A stretch of 64,000 nt of DNA from NCBI GenBank assembly GCA_033026295.1, contig CM065182.1, positions 9,920,001-9,984,000 on the forward strand, read 5' to 3'. Below the pieces are notes generated by a model. It had not been told where the DNA came from. It made no database searches and worked only from the letters and a program-made list of their open reading frames with translations. The translations under genes and the position numbers were made by a program. The stretch is from Channa striata. Its lineage: Eukaryota; Chordata; Actinopteri; Anabantiformes; Channidae. Of the stretch, positions 24,465-36,980 are shown piece by piece (the first letter of the stretch is position 1; every line of letters starts with the position of its first letter).

Positions 24465-26620
24465 TTAAAACTGCATTACGTGATTTTTCCTGAAGGAAGC
24501 AAAGGAAGCTAAAAACACAACATTACCTTTTATATTCCACTGATTATAAAGATGTTGTGGGGTTTGAGCAACCTCTTGCTTCCTCACACTTTAGCCATGA
24601 TCCACAAGCAAAAATTATTGTGAACTTTCATTATTACTATAATTATTTGTTTTTTGTTTTTTTCACCGAAAAATGCTAAGACATTTTTAGCTCTTTTTGT
24701 CATCACCTCGTCATGTGCTACATATCCGGCTGTTTGTTGCTGGGCAGAAAGCATACAGTGGGTTTATCAGAGGGTTTTCAAAGAAATCAGCTGCCTATTG
24801 TTGCTGGAAACAAGATTGATGAAAGTGGAGATTGTGGGATGAAAGACCAAAACAGCTAAAAAGATCAGTAGAGCTTTTGTGGCTTAGTCCACACACAGCT
24901 TTCTGATACCCTGTTAACATAAGATTATTGATATAGGCAGCTTAAAGCCAGATTGGAATTTTTGATATTATGAAATAATTTATTGCATTAGAGCTCTGTG
25001 GGATTTTTGGACATTCATTCTACTGTCAGGTTGTTAACATGTGCGTTTAAATCAGTTTCCGTTACTTACAGTACAGCAGTGCGCCTGGAATTTAACCGGA
25101 ATCATTGACATTTGATTTATGTCACAGCTTTGTTTTGTTTTTTTTGTTTTTTTTAAGCAATGCTCAACATTGTAATTAACTGCTATGTGGGTGATGATTT
25201 ATTTATTTATGCAAATAAGCCTCCATTTTATTGATGAACGTGAAATAATGACATTACATCTGCCTAGGCAGAAACAATAGTAGATTTCCACTCTGATGCA
25301 AGACACACAGATATGATTATCGTGTTGTGCTGAACCTGCTTGTGCTGTCACCACAATACAGATGTTAAAGAGAAGCGAGCACAGCTGTAACAACAGTGGG
25401 TTGACTGACAGTGAAGATATGTCTTGTATTCAGTCACAATACAATAAAAGCAAAGAACACACACATGCAGTGTGTATTTTTTGCAGTTTATATTTTAATC
25501 ATTGATTTTGGTTAGTCATTAGACATTGAAGGCTTTATGTATCAAATGGCTGTGAGTCACACTGGGCATATTTTCAGGGCATAATTTGAATCTTAGCCTA
25601 GGGCTAAGTGCGGTGTAAAAGGGCTTATTGACTTATCAATGTCCCAAAGTTTATGAAATCATTAAACTAATTAGTGACTATATTCCAGTTCACTGGAGGC
25701 TGTAGACTACTAATTCACTACCTTTGCTTTGACATCAAGGGAACGGCTGCATGTATTATGTGAACACAGGGGTGTCCAGATTGTTGCTCTCGTCAGTCTG
25801 AAATTAAATATTATTAACTTGTTTTCAGTTTTACTTTCAGAAACTGAAGCACACGGAGGAAATCTGAAAGACGCGACCTGTCAGTGGTGACTGTCGGTGC
25901 CTGGTTTTCACAGTTGTTTACAGTAAATGCCTTTGGTCCTTCCTAAACAGACGCATCCTTGTTCCATCGTCCTTTTGAAAAATGACTCCATTATGAAGAA
26001 GTCAAGCCACCAAAATAGCCTTTGGTAGAATAAAACCACTGATTTATCATCATCTAATTATAGTATTGAGCAGGTGCACCACACTCAATACAGAAGATTA
26101 CACTCATCCATACTTGATAAAGAGCCCAGTCCGCATGTTACAGTGCAGGATGTAAAGGTGTAAAGGTGTAGAACAGCACACCTTTCTCCAGTGCGATAAA
26201 TCTAAAAGCACGTCAATTCAACTAAGTCTTTACTGGCCAATACTCCACTTTTATTGAAGGGTCATTACTGCGCTAATGTCAAGCAGATACCTGCATCAAA
26301 CCTTTCATGACATTATTGAGTTTTTACATTGGCCCTCATCAGCGAAGTCTCACTTAATCCATGATAGTTTGCATAATTCAATGTGGGATGCCTTCAGCCA
26401 GTGCAGTTCCCTTAATCCATGCATTCACAACCTAAACAAGATTTCTGAGCTTCAGGGTCTTTTCAGAGAATTATCAAACTGGAGAGAGACCGACTAGCTG
26501 CAAGATGAGACAAGGATCGGTTGCTTTATCTGGTTATCAGAAAGATAAAGAACCAGGTTGAATAACAACATGTTGCACGTCTCCTGGAAGGTGCGACACA
26601 GCGAGACGTCAGTCGGCCGT
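24465..26620. other. Unique non-coding DNA
   Basis: No gene. T-rich runs lie near 24640-24665 and 25130-25155. A short GTAAAGGTGTAAAGGTGTA tandem lies near 26152-26170. No mobile element is recognised. Confidence 0.45.
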
Positions 26621-26627
26621 TGGCCAA

Positions 26628-26955
26628 CGCTGCCTATTAGCTGATTGTGGTGAGCGAGAGCGGTGTGAAAATGGAAAGCTAACACTTTTTTTTGTTTACA
26701 GTTTGTACTGACGTGGTCCCAAGACTTCAGCTTTTTTTTTTATCTCTCACACAAGCGCAGAACTGTCGGGCTACACGCCTGGCGGCTGTTGGCTGCCGCC
26801 TTCGCGATGTGTTCAAGTCCCACTTTTTGGCCTAGAAAAAGGGCGACGTGCGCCCGAGCAGTTGGTCTTCGTTGCCACTTGTTATTTGACGACGGCTTGG
26901 TATGTCGCGATTATTTCCACCGCTCTCATTCATTGAACCTTTGGCATGCGCAGCG
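26628..26955. repeat. Imperfect inverted-repeat (MITE-like) element
   Basis: The left arm (26628-26672) has CGCTGC, then TGAGCGAGAGCGGTGTGAAAAT. The reverse complement of the right arm (26909-26955) has CGCTGC, then TGAATGAGAGCGGTGGAAATAAT. The interior (about 26760-26900) is GC- and CpG-richer than its surroundings, with CGACGTGCGCCCG and CGACGACGG-like pieces. Arm similarity and composition suggest an old non-autonomous DNA element whose outer ends may reach 26590 and 27000. No family name or target duplication could be assigned. Confidence 0.45.
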
Positions 26956-27425
26956 TATACCTCTGAGGTCTGAACACATAAGCGGAGTGTGAACACGTTA
27001 CACAACACACTTGTTAATATTTATTCGGCGAGCCTTTTTGGCACACCTGTCCACACAGTCAAAGCAGAAATGTAAACATCACAGGCAAACACGAGCAGAA
27101 TCCTAAACCTGTGCCCTGTACACACTGATATGAATTTTCTACATCCTGTCCCTATTTATAACATTATGTTTACACTTTCAAATGCAAATATTTTAATTTA
27201 TAAAAACCTGAAAAATCTGTATTTTCACGTAACATTCGGGATTACTTTCTGTCTCGCTTTCTCACTCATCTGTCACAGCAGGTGCAATGGTTATGCGTGT
27301 GTGTGTGTCTTTGTGATAATTTGTCTCTCACTTTTCTTTCTTAATATAGAAGGTGTATCAGTTAGGGTTGGTTATTGTTCATTATATGTGCACACATTCA
27401 GTATGTGCTTTATAAAAATGCAGAA

Positions 27426-27445
27426 ACACACACACACACACACAC
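27426..27445 (+). repeat. (AC)10 microsatellite
   Basis: Twenty bases of perfect AC repeat. Confidence 0.9.
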
Positions 27446-27962
27446 CACATACTCTCCTGTGAGTCACAACTGCTGAGGCAGAGGAGGCATGTTGCTTCTC
27501 CCTTTATCTCTATTTTTGTGCTGTCATAACACACACTTGTGCTCTTTTCTTTTCAAACTCCTTTGCGTTGAATTGCCTTCCCTCCTCCTCACTTCTTCTA
27601 CACAGTTTCAAAATCTTCCTTCTTGTCACTCTTTCATTTCTACCTCCAGACTTTTTTTCTCTCGCTTGTACTCTCTGCACATCACACTGTGTCCCCCATC
27701 CCCTTTGTTTGCGCCTGTGTCTCCTGACCGGGCATGTCTGGTCTCTGCCTCCCTCTCACTGGGCTTCTCATTGGGAGAAGCCTGGCAGACCCTGTCACAA
27801 AAATACTCCAGCCTGTGTGTGTGTGTTTGGACCATTAGTTACACTTCACATGATTATGTTTCTTTTAGCTGTAAATCCTGTATTTCTAAATGAAAGCTCA
27901 TACTAAAGCTGTTTACTAATATAGCAAATGGATGAAATTGAACATACTGCAATAAATCCATC

Positions 27963-27963
<1 letters not shown>

Positions 27964-27995
<32 letters not shown>
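27964..27995 (+). repeat. (CAA)n microsatellite
   Basis: Ten uninterrupted CAA units and a partial unit. Confidence 0.95.
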
Positions 27996-29559
27996 TGTTG
28001 TACTCATCACTCTGTGACTCTGATTTTCTCAAAATAAAAATCATTATAATGCTTTATTTTGCAGGTCACATATTTTTCAAAAACTTCCCGTAAACTTTCT
28101 TCATGGTTTTCTAAACATTAGCTGGTGTTTAGCTGTTAATTGCCAAGATTTTCCAGTAACTGAAAAATACACTGTTTGTTAAAACGTTGCATGCACACCT
28201 ATGTTTGGGAAAATAAGAAATCATTAAGTCTTTCATGGGATCTCTGATGGATAGTAATTTCTGTTTATCACTATTTTCTTGACTATGATTTAATTTCCTA
28301 GATGTTTTTGTAGTGTTTCAGACATTTCATATGTCCCATATGGATTGTCTGGAGGAATATGTTGAAATTATTTTAAATTCCAGATAATTTCCAGGAGATT
28401 ATGAGGAAAGCTGCCTGGAAAATAAAGGACTGTAATATAAAGCATTTCCCAAAATCACAAGTTTTAACACCTGCAGTCCTGCAGATTTTTCACAGTTTAG
28501 GGCCAACCAGATAAGGGACGAGTTCTTGGAGGTGTTGGACGATTTTTGATGAAGTGATGGTAGCTTAACAGTCCTAAATGAAAAGTAAGCGGACTATCAA
28601 TATTGGCAAATATTTATTGGACTGAAAACATATTTCAATGAAGCAAAACGACATGGTGAGTACTTGAGAAACTTGTGAAAAGAATGATCGTGATTTTAAC
28701 AAGATAACTGCTAAACATTGAGGAAGACGTGACTTTACACAAAGATCAGACATCAACAGTGAATGAGATTTAAACAGGAAATTAGGTGTTTTAAATAAAA
28801 GGATGGTTTGCATGAGAACTTACTGTAGTTTACATAAGGTGTGTGCATATAGACTTAGTCCCCGTCGGCTGCTTCTCCAGCCTGTAGCCCTTCATACCTC
28901 CTCTCTCTCCCTGTCTCATTTCCATCGTTCTCTTTCTTTCTCTTTGGCCTGCCTGCCTTGCAGCCTGGTGATGGGCTTGGAACAAGGTCATAGCGCCCAT
29001 CTTGTCCAAGAGGCTGCTTTTCGAAGCAGACTGGGACACATGCATGCACGCACTTATTTACACCAGCCATTTCTCTCCCTCCTCCTCTCTCCGTGCTGTG
29101 ATGAAGTGGCCAGCGTGCGACTCTCCCCTCCTCTCTTCTAGTGCCTTTTCATTAATGAAGTTGGCTAATACTGAGGCATGAGTAGTAGAATCGAGAAGAG
29201 GAGTCCTGGGATGCTTCTCAGCCAATATGGAGGTTTAACTCTATTCATTGTAGAAGTTAATCAACACGTCTTCGTGCTGGAGCAAGGTTTGCAGAGGATA
29301 AAGAGAATAAAGACACCAACCACAAAATGTAAAACACTGCAGGTGTGATTTTGAGTAAAACAATATATTTGCTATGGCAGTAGCATTTCAAAGAAGTCCA
29401 CCTCTTTTGTTGTGATGGCGTATTTGCTATTTTTGTCTCATTTGATCAGCGTGCTGTGGATCTGTCGAGGTGCTTGTTAACGCAGGGATTCGAGAAATGT
29501 TCTCCTTGTTCCACTTCACTAGCATCAAAAAAGTTTTTCAGAACACCTTGAAAACTCGG

Positions 29560-29960
29560 AGCGGTGGTCGGCCATGCCGCCGCCACATTATCCACCGATA
29601 ATTAATTCTAGGAAGCGTGTCACGCTAAAAAGCAGGGTGCCGTTTGATATTCATGAGGTGTCATCCTGTTTCAAATGTCCCCTCCGGTGTTAGCGTGACA
29701 ATATGCAGTTCTGTTCAATCCCGGGCCCCCCGCGGATCTTAACTTGAGGCTCATCACTCATTTCTGGTGTGTGGTCAGAGAACGCAAGGGTTCGCACCAT
29801 TTGTGCATCAAGGTGAGGGACTGCAATCTGGCAGCTGTTTTCCTCTCCAGGGCCAAGCCTGACTGACCATTAACGCCCTGTGATACTTAACCTCTCACTG
29901 GCCGTTGAGAATCATGTGCCCAAATAAGGCTCCAGAGAAGGTTTGGCTGGCGTCACCCTC
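29560..29960. promoter_or_regulatory. Candidate conserved non-coding block B
   Basis: Repeat-free and moderate GC, containing a homeodomain-type TAATTAAT at 29599-29606, TATTCATGAGG near 29650, and a perfect 10-bp inverted repeat (GTCACGCTAA at 29619-29628 with TTAGCGTGAC at 29690-29699). No long open frame exists. The texture resembles an ancient enhancer. The regulatory role is inference and conservation is untested. Confidence 0.3.
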
Positions 29961-31381
29961 CTCGTCACGTTTGGTTTTAAGACCCTCACGAGCTTTAAAA
30001 TAAGACAGATTCTGCATTATAGGAATCTTGTAAACCCACATTGAAGCTCTAAATGTGTGGGTATATGCAAATATGAAATAAATAATATTCTATAAGATTG
30101 TGACATCATTGTTAATTTGTCGTAAAGCTCTGTTCCCACTGCACCATTTGAGATCCTCATGTGAATCATTGTCTTGATTGGTGAAACAGGGAAACAGCTA
30201 GTAGGATTGTGTAAATATGTCTAATGGTTAGTGTAAGGGGATTGTAGTCTGACACAACGTGATTGTTTCTGGTTATGTTTTTACCACATTAACAGACATG
30301 GTCTGGGGACATCCACTTATTAAAGAAGCGACAACATTTTAAACTCCTAACAACTTTTCTTTTGCGACAAAGCCAAACCTGGCATTGTTTACATACTGTA
30401 TATAATTGTCTGGCTGCCTGCTGTTCTTTTCCATTGCTGTTTTGCCATATTTGTGCAATTAGTTAAATGACTGTAGTCAAAACTAACGTTGGCATAAACC
30501 ACGCAGTAATAAACGTTGTCCTTTAACAAGACCTTTAAGGGAAAATAAACTCCATGATGTAAAATACACCTTTTCTCCAAATTAAAGCGTCAGACTGATA
30601 AATGCCTGTCAGCTGCTGATCAAGTCCTCGCTCACACTGATCGGGTACTAGCTTTTCTTCTCCGTTTTATTTGTTTACAAAAATTATTGGTTTGGAAATG
30701 GATAGAATAATATAACCAAAATACTGTACTCAAGCGAGTTTGGACAACAATAATAACAACAACAACAAAAAAAAAAGCCTATTTGCAGGCACAAAAGCTC
30801 AGCAATATATTTTGTATTGATGGATTGTGGAACCCTGCTAACAGAAAAATCCTATTTGGCTCCCACTGCACAATAAGTAAGACATTGTGCTTTATCATTT
30901 TCTTTCCTCCGGATAAGATCTGTTGAAGCTGGCAGAGAGTATTATTTATGAATAAGACCGCATCCCTCCATCACAAATTTACTCACAATAATGCTCAAAT
31001 ATTGTTTGTTTGGTGACTGTCTGTGGAGGCAGCAGTAGCATCAAATTAAATATTGAAGCTTGGCCTTTCTTTGATAATCCGTCAGAAATGAAAAACTGTG
31101 AATAAAGACTTTTGTCACTGCTAAAATGCAGCATGTTGTTCTTTTTGAGGAAAGCTGCACCTGTAATTAGATGACCCCTTTTTGGGCCCTGGAGCCTGAA
31201 TGAATTTAGTAAGATTTTTAATCTTTGTGCTTTAGAGATGCTAAAATGTGGGACAGACGGAAGACCAAAAACAAACACAAATCATCCAAAACACAAATGA
31301 AATAAATCTTCCTCTGCAGATTTTAAACTACTTCAGTAACACACTGACATGAAGTCACTTCCCCAAATGTATCATTTTTGT

Positions 31382-31383
<2 letters not shown>
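29961..31383. other. Unique non-coding DNA
   Basis: No gene. A short AAC/A-rich stretch lies at 30750-30777. No mobile element is recognised. Confidence 0.45.

Positions 31384-31430
<47 letters not shown>
31384..31430 (+). repeat. (GT)23 microsatellite
   Basis: A perfect 47-bp GT repeat ending in CGCATGC. Confidence 0.97.
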
Positions 31431-31433
<3 letters not shown>

Positions 31434-31655
31434 ATGCAATTGTGTCGTCCTCTAGTGTGCAAATGCTTTTGACACTGTTTGGGAATGCTGAGCATCGATG
31501 CTTGTTACCCACCATTCTCTCCCGGCAATCATTTCATGATTGCCAGTGATAGAAAACAAATCACACACATGCAGTAGACTGTGTGTAATATGTATCTGTG
31601 TGTAAATGTGTGTAAGTCTGGATGAGATAAGTCGTGTAAATACTGTCATCCAAAA

Positions 31656-31866
31656 GGTTAGCGCTGCTGTCTCCCAGCGTGGAGGTTGCAGGTTTGCGTC
31701 CCCATCCGATCTAAACTGCCTGGAGGTGTGAATGGTTGTCTCCCTGTGTTTGCCCTGAGGTAAACTGGTGGCCTGTCCTGGGTGGACCCTGCCCTCCACC
31801 CAATGACACCCGGGATAGTCTCCAGCCCCCTGTGCCCCAAACAGGATAAACAGGCGCAGAAAATAT
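31656..31866 (+). repeat. Fish SINE-like copy, 'gtgtgaatggttgtct' family
   Basis: Same family as 9794-10076. A head with GGTTTGCGTCCCC (decayed B-box) is followed by GGAGGTGTGAATGGTTGTCT, GTGGCCTGTCCTGGGTGGACC, CACCCAATGACACCCGGGATAG, CTCCAGCCCCC and the tail CAGGATAAACAGGCGCAGAAA. The middle 'gcatgttctcccc' segment is deleted. No target duplication was identified. Confidence 0.85.
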
Positions 31867-34800
31867 GCAGTCAGTGTATAAAAAGTAGTTTCACATAAAA
31901 AAAAAAAAAAACTGTATTATCTGTTTGCATAGTGACTGTACCTTCTACTAATGTAACATATTACTGAATAATTACATCTGATAACTAGCTGATTATTCAT
32001 TTCCACCTCGTCTTCCCACTGTTGTGTCCCTTCTCTCCTCAGGAGGTGCAATGCAACATCTCTGCCGAGTGAATTGTAGGGAACTTTTAGGTATCTCTGT
32101 TTAACTAACATTACTCACATTTTCAGAGGTTATTAGTGTAAAAGCCTGCAAGCAGAATCTGTTGCTTACTGTTGTGTTGCACTTTTGTGCAAGTTTTTTC
32201 AGACTAAAACTGTATATTCATGTAACAGTAACAACACAGGTGCAGTGTGCCTTGCACTTTGTAGTCCCCCCAGGACTTTAAATAATGCTGAATGTGCACT
32301 GCTTTGGGTTGTCTGTAGTTTGATGCACAGCTTGACATATCCGGGAGAGAGTGCAGGGACATTGACAGGCATATTTCATTTCATGCTGTACTGACTCAGT
32401 AAAGCCAGTTTACTGAGTTTTCCCCAGCTACATCCACTATAGCACTTAAATATGATGGCACCTGTCGCTACCGTATGCAAACACGATAAAATAAAAATAA
32501 AACAAAACAAAACCAAAAAAAAAAAAATGAAGTCACCCTACTGTCTTTTCCATAAAATACACCGACATTAACCAAGGTGATCTTAATAATATCACTGAGG
32601 GGCATGTCCACCCTGAGCAGCCTCGCATCCAGCAAAATGTGCCACACTGTTTGTGTGATGTGGTAGAGGCGCACAAACTCAGAACTCAAGTAAACGTGCA
32701 AGCGTTGGCCTAAACAATTCTCCACTACAAGTACCACTTATAATCATTTACTCAAGTAAAAGCACCAAGCTGATTTTCTTCAGTTTAAAAGTCAAACCGT
32801 TCACTTGGAATGCACAAACAAAAATGTACAGTAATTAATAAAATCCACATTTACTGTTCACTTTTATTAGTTCATAATTGTTTCATAAACACCGATTACG
32901 GTAGGATCACTGTATTAAAACCACCAGCTGGTATTAATGTTTTGGCTGATGGGTGTACCGGTATGTGTTCATTACATGTGCAAGTCAAATTCTCCCGAGA
33001 GCATTAAAAGGTTAATTCTGCTACAAATCCGTGTTGAATACACTGCGAGCATATCCCCCTCTGCAGCTAACAAGACCCTTCAGCCCTTGACCTGTGAAAC
33101 TATGGAGAACGTGTCTATGGCTCAGCAGCAGTCAAACGCAGCGACACTTTTCCCAGCGCAGCTGACAGTGTCACAGCTTTCTGTGCCTGCTGGTAAGGGC
33201 AGGCCGGCACAGTTAGCGGCACCATAAATGTCATTCTATCTTTGATGGGCCCTCCTGTGGATCGCTGCCAATATGTAGCATACCTCCCTCTAGCCGCCTC
33301 GCCACCAACCATCCATCTATTCATGCATCCATTCATCCAACCATCCATCCGTCCGTGTCTTTGTCCCTCCCTTCCTCCTCTTTTGTTCCTTTTTCTTAGT
33401 CATTGCATCCATTTCCCTTCTCCCTTTCCTCAGCAACTAGTCTTATTTGCTCTGTACAATTATACAGTGGACGTCTATAATGGTTATAACCTACATATAT
33501 TTCAGTTTTTAAGCACATTTGATCAAACATTTGTGTATATTTTAGAATCATGAACCTTTTCTAAACCAGACTTATGATACTATGAGATTCTTGGTCCAGA
33601 TCTTACATATCCCCACCAAACCCTTTTTGTTTTGGTGAATAAATATACATTCACTGTATGATATTATCAGCGAACCATTTTGTTTTCATTGCAATAGGTG
33701 GAAATTAAATAATACCCTGTAGAGTACATTAAAACAATAAACTGGGGAAAGACTGTGATGTCGTCCTGTATACCAGCCCCATCATTTGGCTTGTTAATGT
33801 GTGAAAACATTAATAGTGGAGACGTGCTATTTCATTATGGCCCAACAACTGACAGACTATTTACAGAAGAATTATTTTTGTATTATGATACACTAAATGT
33901 GTCTGGTGAGCAGGATTTACCACTGTGCTCGCTGTCAACACTAAAGAGTTCTGGAAATTCCATTCAGCCAGGAGATTTAGATTAGGACGACCTCCTAACA
34001 TGAATGTTGACATGAATGCATCCTTGTTTCGTGCCATCCAATACTGAAAGGAGCACAGGAGGGTGGCGGTGCGAGGGAAAAGAATACTAAAGCGCACTGG
34101 AATAGACCTACCACCAGCACAAGATCAATGCCTTCCAACACTTTAACACAGAGGCGACTCTGACGCAAATGCAAAATAAGCACTCGGAGATTCTGAGGCC
34201 GGTTGAATAGCAGAACAGTTGTGCCTGGAAAGATGTGGGCAGTGTTTTAAAAGTCTTACGTCAGGCTGGATGCTGGCAAATTTAAACAAGTTGTGTTTAT
34301 TGCAAATTGTTTTATAATGTCAGATCAGATCTGGCCAATAAAAAGCCAATGTCAAAAGAACTTGAAGCAAAAGTGGTTTTGTTTCAGAATGAAAATTTTG
34401 ATGAATATGTTTGACATAGTTGCATTTACAGTGCAGTTGTATAGAAACAAATGTAGGACACATATCAATGCTGTTACAGTATGTGCTAAAATATATATCC
34501 ACTGCCAATATCTGCTGCAAGTGTCCAGAAACTGTAACTGTGTCCTTGTCCTGTTCTTCTATGATGTCAATCTTTCTCATGTCACCTGCTCTGAGTCACT
34601 CCTGCCCAGACGGTTAGCCTTTAGTCTGCTTTGACCTCCAGTCTGACCGAGCTGGAGAGGACCCGAACTGCGGAGGAGTGTGATGAAAAGGTCTGCTTTA
34701 AACAGGAAGGTTGTTAATTGATTAAACGGACTTGTAAGTGATTAAGTGGTTGCCACGATAAGAGTAGGTCTCAATCTCTAAATGCAACACAGTGAAGCTG

Positions 34801-34916
34801 GGTTACTTCTGTGCCTGTTTACTTTAGTCCAGGGAAGACGGCGGAGGATCTGTTGGAAGCCATGGGGCATCTGTCTTTGTTCTTTGTTGACTGTGAATAG
34901 TTTGGATCTTTTATGT
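31867..34916. other. Unique DNA with degenerate CCAT repeats
   Basis: No gene. It has short A runs near 31900 and 32515. The part 33010-33300 is moderate in GC, and 34000-34230 is repeat-free with even composition. No transposon is recognised. Confidence 0.45.
33307..33355 (+). repeat. Degenerate (CCAT)n tract
   Basis: Repeated CCATCCAT/TCATCCAT-like units with substitutions, running into CCGTCCG. On the other strand they give Met-Asp-Gly-Trp repeats that are artefacts. Confidence 0.8.
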
Positions 34917-35124
34917 TGGGCGGCTGTAGCTCTGGTAAGGCAGTCGTCCACAGACCGGAGGGTCAGAGGCTCGGTTCTTCGCGGTTCCTCCCAGCCTTGA
35001 AGACTCCTTGGGCAAGACACTGAACCCCAAGTTTGAACATCTTCCATTTGTGTGTGTGATTGAGAAGCAACATTGTGAAGCATTTTGATTAAAAGTGCTA
35101 CTCAAGCAGCCATTGGCATTTACT
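34917..35124 (+). repeat. Diverged tRNA-derived SINE
   Basis: Head GGCGGCTGTAGCTCTGG (A-box-like), a damaged B-box GGCTCGGTTCTTCG, then CCTTGGGCAAGACACTGAACC, GTGTGTGTGATTGAG and AAGTGCTACTCAAGCAGCC then ATTGGCATTTAC as the tail. Its block order is that of the 11136 and 16425 copies, but the tail differs. The decayed B-box indicates age. Confidence 0.8.
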
Positions 35125-36429
35125 ACTACCGGATATAGATGTAAGACATCTTATAGATTTGAGGAATTAGAAGTTATACTGTTCTTCATATTTTCAGATG
35201 CGGTTTTTAAACTATTTATAGCCTATAGTGTTGCCATCACTGGTTCTTCACATCTGACATTTTACTGACTAAAATATGGTTCAACTGTAAACACAACCAG
35301 CTCGATGATCGATAAAATTAGCTGGATTTTCGTATGCACTTCTTGTTGTAGTAGTAAAGGACCATCACCCTTTAGTATAAAATGTTGAAGTATGCTGTCC
35401 TTTAGGTACATGCTGAAATATTTTGGTGAATATTTTAAGAATATCTGGCCATTGGCTGCTGTCAGTTCAGCTAGTATTCTTTTGGCATTATGCTCAGTTC
35501 TTCTGAATTCCCCTTTGCATTTTTTTGACTTGAAGCCTTTCAGTGGAGGTCATTGAATAGTGGTTCGAAAAAGTTTATTTTTTTCCCTTTTTTCAGTTTT
35601 CATGCAGTTCAGACATTGTTCTTGATACAGTGGTTCAGGGCTGAGTGACCAGTTGAGGAATCCACTGATGCACTGGGATGCGTCTATATTTACTTTACAG
35701 AGATGAGAGATGAAAAGATGAGGTTTGGTTTTGTGAAACCTGTTGCTCTTAGGTTTGTGTTCAGAAAACATTTGTTTGGGGAAAAGCTTTGCTTTTTGAA
35801 GTGATGCTGCATCCTGCAGTAGAAGCATGAATTGATCAGCGTTCTAAAAATGGTTTAGATATATTCTATAAAATGTGTGGATTAGGATGGAACTGTGCGA
35901 TACGCAGTTCCATGTAAACCAAGTATCATAAGAGCTTCTTGGAGCTTCCAGGTCTCTTTGATAACTTGTAACTTAATCAATAACGTTATTGACTGAATAT
36001 GAGTATATGTACAGTATGTTATGCATGTGTGTATGTTTTTGTTTAGATCCTTTCCTTTAGTCTTAGCTTTAAGAGGCCATATCTGCAATAAGGCTTATTC
36101 TTGACTCCTCTAATAATCTTGTCCCGGCCTGTTTAGATTTTCAACTAGTATAATCATCATCTCCCTCTCCAAAGGATTACTTACTGTTCTAATTTTACTC
36201 TTTGCTCACTGCAGATGTTCTAAAGTTCAGCTATAAATTGTGTTAAGATTAACAACTAGGGCTTGGAGCGTCGGTGTCCATATAAAAATAAGGGAGCATT
36301 ACTTTTTAAAAAAAATAGTTGTGTAAGTGAGCATGTTTCTCCTGCTCAGCAGTGTTGTTGAAATGAGAGAGGATCTCATGAGAGCGGCCAACACAGCTGG
36401 ATTAAGACCAAAGGTGGAAAACAATGCTA
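35125..36429. other. Unique non-coding DNA
   Basis: No gene. At 36123-36142 the sequence resembles the 3' half of miR-92 without its seed, and I do not call it. Confidence 0.45.
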
Positions 36430-36980
36430 TCTAGTGTCTTTTTTTTTCAGCGAAGGCAGAGATATCACTTATCTCAGAGCCATCTTATGATTCGTTGTCT
36501 CGCATATCTTTCAGAGCTTACAGAGAAAACAACAATGACCTTTCTGCCATTGCACACATCTAAAGACGATGCCAGTAAAAGATAATTCCAGGTTTTAACG
36601 CTCGAAGAACTTTCGCAAAGAATTGACCCGTTTCAAACGAATAACCAGCCGGATGTCCCTCCGCCTGCAGCCGTTTCGTGCCATGTTGTGTCTCAGGGAA
36701 TTGTCCAGATAACATGCATATTTCTTGCCTGGCAAGTCAACACATTATAATTAACTCCGAGTCTCCAGCAGCCCTTAATGCAGACAGTCATCAGTTTTGT
36801 TCGGTGCTACTGATGGAAACCTCAGGCCGTTATGGTTGCCAAAATGAGTCGCTCTTTCATTCGCAAATCAATGGCCATTCAAAAATCAATAGCCTGACTC
36901 CTTTGAGGTCTCACTGTCTATAAAATCCTGCACCATTGTATCTGCTGTTGGCTGGCTGTCGAAGCTAGATAAGAGCAAAG
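36430..36980. promoter_or_regulatory. Candidate conserved non-coding block C
   Basis: A roughly 550-bp repeat-free block of even composition. Two copies of AAATCAAT (36865-36872 and 36883-36890), 18 bp apart, resemble PBX/TALE-type homeodomain sites (ATTGATTT on the other strand). CATGCATATTTC and TTATAATTAACTCC lie upstream. Splice-like signals are weak and no frame exceeds about 80 codons. A tissue-specific enhancer is the best guess, but conservation is untested. Confidence 0.3.

Larger units (their letters stand above)
26956..29559. other. Unique DNA with microsatellites
   Basis: No gene. A pyrimidine-rich part (27500-27730) gives two overlapping frames of 112-134 codons rich in Leu, Ser, Phe and Cys, which I judge to be composition artefacts. 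A further pyrimidine-rich stretch lies at 28880-29140. Confidence 0.45.

Noticed and set aside
27070..27092. miR-30-like seed TGTAAACATC
   Set aside because: Only ten bases match and no foldback partner is present.
27489..27906. Two overlapping 112-134 codon plus frames
   Set aside because: Both are by-products of a pyrimidine-rich tract (Leu/Ser/Phe/Cys-rich) with no family match.
36123..36142. Fifteen-base match to the 3' half of miR-92 (CTTGTCCCGGCCTGT)
   Set aside because: The seed region differs at several positions and no complementary arm lies within 100 bp, so no precursor hairpin can form. Most likely chance.
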